The notes under the pieces were generated by a model. It had not been told where the DNA came from and searched no databases. It worked only from the letters and a program-made list of their open reading frames with translations. A stretch of DNA of 6,838 nt, from contig CAZYPH010000116.1 in assembly GCA_964649095.1 (NCBI GenBank), positions 1 to 6,838 on the forward strand, read 5' to 3'. Every line of letters starts with the position of its first letter. The stretch's first letter is position 1. The stretch is from CAZYPH01 sp964649095 (GTDB lineage Bacteria; Bdellovibrionota; UBA1018; UBA923). The position numbers and the translations under genes were made by a program. Positions 1 through 6,016 of this stretch are shown here, piece after piece.

Positions 1-552
1 CTGCGCCGCCAGCACGTAGGTGCCGAACGCCAGCGACTGGGCTTTGCCGTGCAACAAAACCTGCGCCTGATTCTTGGAAATCTTGCGGTGCTCGACTAAC
101 GCATTCGCAAACGTCTCGGCATCGCTACCATAACAAAATGAGGACGGCGCATTGTCTTCAACGACCTCGATGATCTTGTCAGGCATTCTTGCGGTCGATG
201 GGGGCGCTAAAATAGTATTCGGAAATACGTACGTTGATTTTCGGTATCGAATTTCAATATTTTGAGTGTCTTTATTTGGGTTTGTAACACTGTGATTTGC
301 TAACGTCAGTCGTTCTGACAAGTGGTTATCTTGAATGTGTTGTTTTGGCAGAACCCAGAAACCGTCGGAAAATATGAGCGAGGGTACATTAGACGGCGTG
401 GCTTCCATGAGTTGTGTAATCTCAGAGACCATTGAATTACTGTAGTGCGCCAGGGCTGCGACAATAAAGACACCGCCTAGGATAATACCAAGCGAAGTAA
501 CGATGGCGACATGGAGCAGAATGCGTCTGACGGGTGTTGATTTTTTTACCAT
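1..552 (-). CDS. Membrane-anchored protein, N-terminal part only (possible class A penicillin-binding protein N-terminus)
   Basis: The frame is open from the ATG at 550-552 to the left edge, so 184 codons are visible and the C-terminus is missing. Residues 1-10 are basic (MVKKSTPVRR). Residues ~11-33 form one hydrophobic membrane helix, giving a bitopic inner-membrane protein with a periplasmic body. Residues ~55-125 include PSLIFSDGFWV, a LSERL segment, and IEIRYRK followed by a phenylalanine-proline pair. This order resembles the non-catalytic region between the anchor and the glycosyltransferase domain of PBP1B-like bifunctional enzymes, where 'PS-x-I/V-Y-x-x-x-F-x-L' and a 'I-x-L-R-x-F-x-Y-P' strand occur. 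That similarity is from memory and weak. No glycosyltransferase or transpeptidase motif is visible. Residues ~130-184 do not fit the PBP pattern and are markedly GC-richer. Start support is weak: only AGAAGA lies 7-12 nt upstream. A shorter start at the ATG at 184-186 is possible. The real-CDS call is fairly secure; the function is not. Confidence 0.62.
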   Translation of the reverse strand, partial: MVKKSTPVRRILLHVAIVTSLGIILGGVFIVAALAHYSNSMVSEITQLMEATPSNVPSLIFSDGFWVLPKQHIQDNHLSERLTLANHSVTNPNKDTQNIEIRYRKSTYVFPNTILAPPSTARMPDKIIEVVEDNAPSSFCYGSDAETFANALVEHRKISKNQAQVLLHGKAQSLAFGTYVLAAQ

Positions 553-644
553 GATTCTGTCTTCTATTTTCCCTTCTACAAGGCCAAATTTGTCGTTGAT
601 TTGTCATACTTGCCAGATGGCAAAACTCATGAGAACTCAAAGAT
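553..644. promoter_or_regulatory. Divergent intergenic region with inverted and direct repeats
   Basis: This spacer separates the leftward edge gene from the rightward barrel gene, so it must carry both promoters unless one lies in coding DNA. It contains two copies of ATTTGTC at 588-594 and 599-605, exactly 11 bp (about one helical turn) apart. Next comes a perfect 6-bp-arm inverted repeat, TTGCCA-GA-TGGCAA, at 610-623, and the palindrome CTCATGAG at 626-633. Together these look like a regulator-binding cluster. I could not find a convincing -35/-10 pair on either strand, so the promoter positions remain open. Confidence 0.4.
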
Positions 645-2228
645 ATGCTGAAAAATCTGTATCCGCAAAAAATACAAAAATCATTGGGAAGTGCGCTTGT
701 GAAATATCGGAATTTTTTTGGATGTGCTTTTGGAATTCTGATCGGCCTCTCCGCCGCTACTCCTCTTTTTGCATTGCAGTTAGATTGGAATGGGCAGTTT
801 TGGTTTGATCAAACATGGTTGAACAATCATCAACTTGATCGCAACGTGTATTCAGATCACAACGATCCGACATTATCGAGCAATGGCTCACAGTACATTC
901 CGGGTGTTGGAGAGCGCAATATTGTTTGGTACGCGGCGTTTTTGATACTAAAACCAAAAATAATTGTAAACGACTCTATTCGCATTTTTAGTGAATGGCA
1001 TGTTGGTTCACCAACGACGGGTTTTTTTGGTCGTAGTTTTCCTAGTAACGGCTCTGAGCGTTACACGCTAATGGGCTCCGCTCGCGACAATATGACAATT
1101 GGAGCACAACGTTTTTGGGCGAGTTTAATCACCGACTTTGGGACTATTGACCTGGGTCGAGCTCCATTGCATTGGGGTTTAGGTGCGATTTGGAACTCAG
1201 GTGATCATTTATTTAATCGCTATCAATCGACTGGTGACTTGATTCGACTTACTAGTAAGTTTGGTAATTTTATTATCGCGCCGATGTTGATGAAAATTGC
1301 GTCAGGTAACAACGCTGGCGGTGCATCTAACAATGCCGGCTCTCCAATAGCTGGTAACGACGATGTTACCGATTACGGGGTCTCGGTTAAATACGACAAC
1401 TCGGAAGAAGATTTTGAACTCGGGGCCTATTGGAATCGTCGTATTGCCAATGCCGCTCAATCTAGTTTGTATGCTAGCCCTGCAAATCAGAATGGTGGTT
1501 CGGCTCGATTCGACTACAACATGATCGATTTCTTTGTGCGGAAAAAGTTAGGCCACTATACGTTTGGTTTAGAGATTCCGTATGTAAGTGGAAAAATCGG
1601 CTCACTCGATGGTGCTGGTGACTTTGATTACAAGGCGTTCGCAGCGATTCTTGAAACCAAATATACCTCTGATATCTGGGATATCTATTTGAAGGCAGGG
1701 CATGTGCCAGGTCAGCCGAATTCCTCTGGTGGCAACGGTTCTACCTATCGTGCAATGCACTTGCACAACTCGTATGATCTAGGCCTGATTTTGTATCAAT
1801 TTAATTTATTGGGTATGGGTAACAATAGTTTAAATAGTCAGACTGCGGGGGCTGTAGTGTCGCCTTACGACGCTACCATTACAAACGCCAACTATTTGAT
1901 GTTGAGACCCGAGGTGAAGTTAGACAAGTGGACGTTAAAAGCAGCCTTTGTAGCAGCATGGGCCGATAAAACGGCCACAAGTGGCGAGAACTTTTTTAAT
2001 CATGAGACACGCCGCTTTTACCGAGCCAGCAGTTCTCAGTCAAAATTTATGGGTTTTGAAACCGACTTTGGAACCTACTTTCAATGGGATGAAAATATTC
2101 TTTTGGGTCTAGATTTCGGATTGTTTTTTCCTGGCGGGTACTACAGCTTTCGTAATACCGGCGCGTCTGTTCCAACAGACTTGTCCCCGATGTTTGCCTC
2201 TCAGTTGAAAGTAGGGGTAGCCTTTTAA
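645..2228 (+). CDS. Predicted outer-membrane beta-barrel protein, family not recognised
   Basis: The 527-residue product has a signal peptide: positive residues K20 and R22, a hydrophobic core at ~23-40, and likely cleavage after A43 (PLFA|LQLD). The mature part is rich in W, Y, F, N and G, with alternating polar/hydrophobic stretches and glycine/asparagine loops such as GNNAGG. It ends in VGVAF. The terminal phenylalanine preceded by alternating hydrophobics is the usual BAM-recognition signature of outer-membrane barrels. The best-conserved-looking stretch is at ~165-195 (DLGRAPLHWGLGAIWNSGD). The length would suit a large barrel of roughly 16-18 strands (inference). There is no plug, TonB box or OmpA-like domain, so substrate and role are unknown. 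An in-frame GTG at 699-701 (codon 19) has GGGAAG at 686-691 and gives a more standard signal peptide; the true start may be there. The gene ends 15 bp from a convergent FliL-family gene. Confidence 0.85.
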   Translation: MLKNLYPQKIQKSLGSALVKYRNFFGCAFGILIGLSAATPLFALQLDWNGQFWFDQTWLNNHQLDRNVYSDHNDPTLSSNGSQYIPGVGERNIVWYAAFLILKPKIIVNDSIRIFSEWHVGSPTTGFFGRSFPSNGSERYTLMGSARDNMTIGAQRFWASLITDFGTIDLGRAPLHWGLGAIWNSGDHLFNRYQSTGDLIRLTSKFGNFIIAPMLMKIASGNNAGGASNNAGSPIAGNDDVTDYGVSVKYDNSEEDFELGAYWNRRIANAAQSSLYASPANQNGGSARFDYNMIDFFVRKKLGHYTFGLEIPYVSGKIGSLDGAGDFDYKAFAAILETKYTSDIWDIYLKAGHVPGQPNSSGGNGSTYRAMHLHNSYDLGLILYQFNLLGMGNNSLNSQTAGAVVSPYDATITNANYLMLRPEVKLDKWTLKAAFVAAWADKTATSGENFFNHETRRFYRASSSQSKFMGFETDFGTYFQWDENILLGLDFGLFFPGGYYSFRNTGASVPTDLSPMFASQLKVGVAF

Positions 2229-2243
2229 TTAGCCGAAGCCTCA

Positions 2244-2795
2244 TTATTGAAGAGTAAAGGTGGAAAAATAGATATCGTAAATTCCACCTACCTCTTCGAT
2301 AACCGTGTCGAACTCGCGCTGTAATTCATTCTTAAGTAGTAGTTTTCCTTGTACGGTCGACAATTCGGTCATTTGTCGTTTGCCTAGAGTATTTAGCAGA
2401 CGATCCATTATTTGGTCTTTTTTTGCCGTTATTTTGGCATGCACTTGAGCGTTTTTACATTCAATCGCCATTTCAAGAGTGACGTAGTGGGCCTTGCCAT
2501 TGGTCATAGCGATATTCACGGTCGCAGAGTCGAGCTTATAAATCATGCGTTCTTGATCGTTGTGATTGGCGTTCGCTTCGACAGCCTGAATTTGTTTCTC
2601 GAGCTCCACTTTTTCTGAAATCGCTGGTCGTTCAAAAAGTAATTTAATTTTAACTACGATTCCTAACGCCAGTAGCACGAACAGGGTGTTTAGAAGCATT
2701 AGGAGCGTGTGTGGATTTTTTAGTGCGCCCAACTTTGATGGCGCTGGGGTTGCGGCCGCAGATTCCGAAGCCGCATCATTTTTTTCTTCAGCCAT
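2244..2795 (-). CDS. fliL: FliL-family flagellar basal-body-associated protein
   Basis: FliL is a single-pass inner-membrane protein that sits with the flagellar stator units (MotAB) around the basal body and supports torque and stator retention. The ATG at 2793-2795 gives 183 residues. It has a charged, Ala/Pro-rich cytoplasmic N-terminus (1-28), one membrane helix (~30-50), a short helical linker rich in E, K and Q (~58-83), and a periplasmic FliL domain (~84-183). The domain shows the family landmarks: a Y-x-L-D start (86-89), VNIA (93-96), an HYVTLEMAIE strand (103-112), a D-x-I-x-D-x-L-L helix (127-134), and the C-terminal GGIYDIYFSTFTL pattern (170-182). A TTG two codons earlier (2799-2801) could also start it; neither has a clear Shine-Dalgarno. 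No flagellar gene flanks it, so it may be a paralogue rather than the operon-encoded copy. The gene symbol is by family. Confidence 0.82.
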   Translation of the reverse strand: MAEEKNDAASESAAATPAPSKLGALKNPHTLLMLLNTLFVLLALGIVVKIKLLFERPAISEKVELEKQIQAVEANANHNDQERMIYKLDSATVNIAMTNGKAHYVTLEMAIECKNAQVHAKITAKKDQIMDRLLNTLGKRQMTELSTVQGKLLLKNELQREFDTVIEEVGGIYDIYFSTFTLQ

Positions 2796-2825
2796 GTGCA
2801 AAGTGTAATATGAGGCTTTGAAAAT

Positions 2826-2886
2826 GATAAAATAAAAAGACCCAAGGTTTTTTATAATCAGTTGCTGATAAAAACCTTGGGTCTTT
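2826..2886 (-). terminator. Strong rho-independent terminator downstream of alanine dehydrogenase
   Basis: A perfect 17-bp inverted repeat has arms at 2836-2852 (AAAGACCCAAGGTTTTT) and 2870-2886. Inside it, ATCAG (2857-2861) and CTGAT (2865-2869) form a second 5-bp stem with a TTG loop and a 4-nt one-sided bulge. Read leftward, the stem runs into TTTTTATTTTATC, a good uridine tract. It lies 36 bp beyond the alanine dehydrogenase stop and upstream of the FliL-family start, so it should isolate the two leftward units. Any promoter for the FliL gene must then lie in the ~40 bp between terminator and start. The rightward tail (TTTATTT) is weaker but could allow some bidirectional function. Confidence 0.9.
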
Positions 2887-2921
2887 ATTTAATGCTCGCA
2901 GAACAAACTGTCTGAGCCGTC

Positions 2922-4028
2922 TTAGATGGTCACGGCCTCATAAGGCAAACCTAAGTCGCGAGCGACTTGTAGATACGCTACTTTACCGTTGTAAACATTG
3001 ACGCCTTTGTAAAGGGCCGCATCTTTTGAAATAGCTTCTTTAAAGCCCAAGTCGGCTAACATAAGAGCATAACGCAGTGTGACATTAGTCAAAGCGTACG
3101 TTGATGTCCGTGCTACGGCACCGGGCATGTTAGGTACGGCATAATGCAGTACGCCATCTACGGTGTACGTAGGATTGTCATGGCTTGTTGGCTTACAAGT
3201 TTCAATGCAACCACCTTGATCGACCGCAATATCGACAATCACAGAGCCTGGTTCCATATCAGCAACCAACTCTTTGCTGACTAGCTTCGGAGCCTTGGCA
3301 CCCGGAACCAACACAGCGCCGATAACAAGATCGGCAGCGATGACCGACTTTTCAATGTTCTCGTAATTGGAAAACAGTGTTTGTACCTGGCCATTAAAAA
3401 TATGGTCAATGTACTCGAGACGTTTAGCATTGACGTCTAGTATCGAGACCGCCGCACCCATACCGTGCGCGATTTTAGCAGCATTAATACCTGAAACACC
3501 GCCCCCAATCACAGTAACTTTTGCACGTGGTACGCCAGGCACACCACCCAGTAGAATGCCTTTTCCTCCATTTGCTTTTTCCAAAAGGCTTGCACCAATT
3601 TGGGTCGACATGCGGCCGGCCACTTCACTCATTGGTGTGAGTAGTGGTAACGAGCCATCTTCAGGTTGAATCGTTTCATACGCGATGGCTGCTACACGGC
3701 GTTCCATTAACGCTTTTGTCAATTGTGGTGCAGGCGCCAAATGCAAATAGGTGTAAAGAATTTGGTTCTCGCGGAGTAAATTATATTCTTCCGGGAGTGG
3801 CTCCTTCACTTTGATAATCATGTCGGCTTTCGCGAAGACTTCTTTAGCCGAATCAACAATCGTAGCGCCTACTTTTTGAAAGTCATCGTCGGTAACGCCA
3901 ATGCCTTGGCCGGCATTGCTTTGTACTAAGACTGTATGCCCGTGTTCCTTAAGTGCGCGCACGCCTGATGGCACAAGGCCCATGCGGTTTTCATTATTTT
4001 TAATTTCCTTTGGTACGCCGACGATCAT
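2922..4028 (-). CDS. ald: Alanine dehydrogenase
   Basis: The cytoplasmic enzyme catalyses L-alanine + NAD+ + H2O to pyruvate + NH4+ + NADH, either to use alanine as carbon and nitrogen source or to assimilate ammonium. At 368 residues it has the family's usual length and starts with the classic MIVGVPKEIKNNENR. The substrate and catalytic residues known from bacterial alanine dehydrogenases are all at the expected positions: R15, K75 (in KVKEP), H96 (in YLHLAP) and D270 (in DIAVDQGG). The NAD-binding Rossmann motif is GGGVSG at 175-180, followed by an acidic D198 in ILDVN. The start has a strong Shine-Dalgarno, AGGAGG at 4034-4039, 5 nt from the ATG. The ATG overlaps the stop of the upstream hydrolase (ATGA, 4025-4028), so the two are probably co-transcribed and translationally coupled. 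A strong terminator follows. Nothing looks damaged. Confidence 0.97.
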   Translation of the reverse strand: MIVGVPKEIKNNENRMGLVPSGVRALKEHGHTVLVQSNAGQGIGVTDDDFQKVGATIVDSAKEVFAKADMIIKVKEPLPEEYNLLRENQILYTYLHLAPAPQLTKALMERRVAAIAYETIQPEDGSLPLLTPMSEVAGRMSTQIGASLLEKANGGKGILLGGVPGVPRAKVTVIGGGVSGINAAKIAHGMGAAVSILDVNAKRLEYIDHIFNGQVQTLFSNYENIEKSVIAADLVIGAVLVPGAKAPKLVSKELVADMEPGSVIVDIAVDQGGCIETCKPTSHDNPTYTVDGVLHYAVPNMPGAVARTSTYALTNVTLRYALMLADLGFKEAISKDAALYKGVNVYNGKVAYLQVARDLGLPYEAVTI

Positions 4029-4927
4029 GATCGCCTCCTGTTATTGGTTAAAGTTATCTTTAGACCGTCATAAGCCGGATAAACGTGCTTTGGAAGTGTC
4101 TTTTTAAAGCGCACGTATTCCAATTCATGGCCCATGTGCGTTAAATAAGTGGTTTTTGCGTTGATTTTGGCTGCATAAGCTAGTGCCTGCTCGACGGTAA
4201 GATGGGTAGAGTGTGGGGTGTAGCGCAGACAGTCTAAAATAAGTACGTCTAGATTTTGCATCTTACGAATGGTCTTGTCAGGAATGAGACTGCAATCAGT
4301 AATGTAAGCAAACGAACCAATGCGATAACCTAACACCGGCATCGAGCCATGAATGACTTCAAGTGGTTGAATTTTGATGCCACGGTAAAAAAAACTCTTA
4401 GTGACCGTGTGGACGTTAAGTTTGGGTTTGCCGCCACCCTCTTGAGAAACTTTGAAAATATATTCGTAACGATTGAGGATGGTATCAGTCGTCCACTTAT
4501 TCCCGTAACAATCGATGTCGCCTTGTTTCAGAAAATTAAACGTTCTCAAGTCGTCGATGCCGTGTAGGTGGTCGGCATGTGGATGGGTGTAGAGTACCGC
4601 GTCGATCCAGTACAAATTTTCTCGAAGACTTTGTTGTCTGAGGTCTGGAGTCGTATCAATCAGAAAAACGGTATCACCATACTGGACGGCAATGCTTGCA
4701 CGTAGGCGATTATTCTTTTGATTTTTAGATTGGCAGGTCGAGCAATGACAACCCAACGCCGGAACGCCCACTGATGTGCCACAACCCAAAATAGTGACGG
4801 CCCATGAATCAATAATGGTATTCCCTAACTTCGTTGTGAGTCTTTCAGGGCGTGTGAATTTTTTTATCGTATTGGCGTGCGAGTGTGGTGTGGTTTTGCG
4901 TTGTAAATGTTTGCTTGGCATTTTCAC
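4025..4927 (-). CDS. MBL-fold metallohydrolase, PhnP-like
   Basis: This is a metallo-beta-lactamase-fold hydrolase of the group that includes PhnP (cyclic phosphodiesterase of phosphonate breakdown) and many uncharacterised housekeeping homologues. From the GTG at 4925-4927 it has 300 residues. Visible features are LGCGTSVGVPALGCHCSTC (47-65, with C60, C62 and C65, the Cys-rich zinc-site signature of the PhnP-like branch), D91 in FLIDTTPDLR, the metal-binding THPHADH (114-120) followed by GIDDLR (123-128), H194, D211 in AYITDCS, and the late histidines H242 and H264 (THMGH). The catalytic metal set appears complete. The first ~42 residues are basic and precede the normal first strand (AVTILGCG), which is where homologues usually begin. 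An ATG at 4919-4921 is an alternative start; no clear Shine-Dalgarno supports either. No phn genes are nearby, so the substrate cannot be assigned. The stop overlaps the ald start. Confidence 0.88.
   Translation of the reverse strand: MKMPSKHLQRKTTPHSHANTIKKFTRPERLTTKLGNTIIDSWAVTILGCGTSVGVPALGCHCSTCQSKNQKNNRLRASIAVQYGDTVFLIDTTPDLRQQSLRENLYWIDAVLYTHPHADHLHGIDDLRTFNFLKQGDIDCYGNKWTTDTILNRYEYIFKVSQEGGGKPKLNVHTVTKSFFYRGIKIQPLEVIHGSMPVLGYRIGSFAYITDCSLIPDKTIRKMQNLDVLILDCLRYTPHSTHLTVEQALAYAAKINAKTTYLTHMGHELEYVRFKKTLPKHVYPAYDGLKITLTNNRRRS
4034..4039 (-). promoter_or_regulatory. Shine-Dalgarno of ald, inside the upstream hydrolase gene
   Basis: AGGAGG on the minus strand is the consensus ribosome-binding sequence, placed 5 nt before the ald ATG. 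It also serves as two arginine codons (AGG AGG) in the C-terminal NNRRRS of the hydrolase, whose stop codon overlaps the ald start as ATGA. The C-terminal arginines may therefore be kept for RNA rather than protein reasons (inference). Confidence 0.9.
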
Positions 4928-4944
4928 GATTGACTTAAATGGTT

Positions 4945-4965
4945 GCTCTCATAAAAGATGTGAGC
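4945..4965 (+). promoter_or_regulatory. Imperfect inverted repeat just before the SDR start codon
   Basis: GCTCTCAT (4945-4952) and ATGTGAGC (4958-4965) are complementary at 7 of 8 positions around an AAAAG spacer, and the repeat ends directly against the ATG at 4966. It lies in the ~40-bp spacer between divergently transcribed genes. It could be an operator, or an mRNA hairpin that exposes or hides the purine-rich AAAAG ribosome-binding candidate in its loop. Chance is also possible at this size. Confidence 0.35.
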
Positions 4966-5997
4966 ATGCAAGTATTGGTAACGGGTGCAAGTGGGTTCAT
5001 TGGTAGTCAGGTCGCACGAGTTTTGGCTCAGAAAGGTTTTAAGTTAAGGCTTTTATTGCGCAAGACCAGTTCGTTAGAAAATTTAGAAGGTCTTAATTTT
5101 GAAACAGCGTATGGCGATCTCAATGATGTTGATGCGCTTCGTCAGGCTGTGCGTGGTGTCGATTACGTTGTCCATTTGGCTGGTATAATTACAGCAAAAA
5201 ATTTTAGAGAATTTTATCGATACAACGCAGAGGGTACAAAGAACCTTGCGCAAGCTTGTGTCGATGAACAGTTGAGCGGATCCACTCATATTAAACGTTT
5301 TATATATATAAGTAGCTTGGCGGCGGCGGGGCCTTCTGGTGCGTCAAATAATCAGGGAATATTGGGACCAATTTTGCGCACAGAAGAAGAAACACCAGCC
5401 CCGGTCTCGCACTACGGTCGAAGTAAACTACAAGGTGAGATTGATCTCAAGGCTCTCGCTGAGTTTCCGGTAACCGTAATTAGACCTCCCGTAGTTTACG
5501 GCCCACGTGATAAGGCGATTTTTGATTTCGTAAAGCTATTGAAGGCAGGTATTCGTCCCGTGTTTCGTGGGGAAAATAGCGCACGTGAGAAATACATCAG
5601 TGTAATTTACGTCGATGATTTAGTGAATGGTATTGTGCAGTCCGTAATTGTTGCAAGTGGACGCAAATCTTTTGAGGTGTTTTTTCTCGCTGACGACGGC
5701 ATGAACACTATGAACGAAATGCTGCGAGAAATGCAAAGCGCCTTACAAGCTCGGGCAATTCCACTGCCCCTTAATAAAAAGGCGATTTTTGTGTTGGCGT
5801 ACGCCCAAGAAACAATTTGCCGCGTTTTGAATAGGGCGCCTAATTTGGGACGCGACAAGTACCACGAATTCGCTGAAGATTTTTGGTTATGTTCGAATCA
5901 AAATGCAAAAAAAATATTAGGATTCCAGCCCAGTGTGCCTTTAAAAGACGGCATTAAACGGACAATTGACTGGTATAAAGCTAGTGGGTGGATCTAA
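4966..5997 (+). CDS. NAD-dependent epimerase/dehydratase, extended short-chain dehydrogenase (SDR) family
   Basis: This is a cytoplasmic Rossmann-fold oxidoreductase or epimerase acting on a nucleotide sugar, steroid/isoprenoid-like or flavonol-type alcohol; the substrate cannot be told. From the ATG at 4966 (343 residues) it shows TGASGFIG (6-13, the dinucleotide-binding TGxxGxxG), D51 in YGDLND, HLAG (70-73), NAEGTKNL (87-94), ISS (115-117, catalytic serine region), the YxxxK pair Y150/K154 in YGRSK, and RPPVVYGP (173-180). The C-terminus TIDWYKASGWI is typical of the group. The arrangement matches 3-beta-HSD/dihydroflavonol-reductase-like 'atypical' or extended SDRs. An ATG at 4939 would add nine residues (MVALIKDVS), but the family normally starts a few residues before the glycine motif, so 4966 is preferred. 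It diverges from the MBL hydrolase and converges with the bactofilin gene, and is probably monocistronic. Confidence 0.9.
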   Translation: MQVLVTGASGFIGSQVARVLAQKGFKLRLLLRKTSSLENLEGLNFETAYGDLNDVDALRQAVRGVDYVVHLAGIITAKNFREFYRYNAEGTKNLAQACVDEQLSGSTHIKRFIYISSLAAAGPSGASNNQGILGPILRTEEETPAPVSHYGRSKLQGEIDLKALAEFPVTVIRPPVVYGPRDKAIFDFVKLLKAGIRPVFRGENSAREKYISVIYVDDLVNGIVQSVIVASGRKSFEVFFLADDGMNTMNEMLREMQSALQARAIPLPLNKKAIFVLAYAQETICRVLNRAPNLGRDKYHEFAEDFWLCSNQNAKKILGFQPSVPLKDGIKRTIDWYKASGWI

Positions 5998-6016
5998 AAT
6001 CCAGGCGCTATTTTTT
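5982..6016 (+). terminator. Probable intrinsic terminator overlapping the SDR stop codon
   Basis: An outer stem TAGTG (5982-5986) / CGCTA (6006-6010, one G-U pair) and an inner stem TGGAT (5989-5993) / ATCCA (5999-6003) flank a GG/GG internal loop. The apical loop CTAAA contains most of the stop region (TAA 5995-5997). Six T residues follow at 6011-6016. This is the layout of a rightward rho-independent terminator, though the internal loop makes it only moderately stable. The gap to the convergent bactofilin stop is 10 bp. Confidence 0.5.

Noticed and set aside
437..640. Minus-strand 67-residue ORF and plus-strand 503-808 ORF
   Set aside because: They are in other frames of the edge gene and the barrel gene, with compositions unlike structured proteins; they are shadows.
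711..728. FFGC in the barrel protein's signal peptide as a lipobox
   Set aside because: The cysteine lies early in the hydrophobic core, the -3 residue is Phe, and a better signal-peptidase I site follows at PLFA.
2229..2243. Terminator between the convergent barrel and FliL genes
   Set aside because: I found no inverted repeat followed by a T-run in or around the 15-bp gap; repeated AGCC words there are direct, not inverted.
3367..3669. Plus-strand 100-residue ORF antisense to ald
   Set aside because: It sits wholly inside a strongly supported gene on the other strand and has no recognisable features.
4776..5006. Plus-strand 76-residue ORF across the divergent spacer
   Set aside because: It overlaps the start of both well-supported genes and has no domain or ribosome-binding support.
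5300..5315. TA-rich run (TTTATATATATAAG) as a promoter or repeat
   Set aside because: It encodes the conserved FIYIS strand of the SDR core, so it is explained by coding.
5607..5858. Minus-strand 83-residue ORF inside the SDR gene
   Set aside because: Antisense shadow of a confident coding region.
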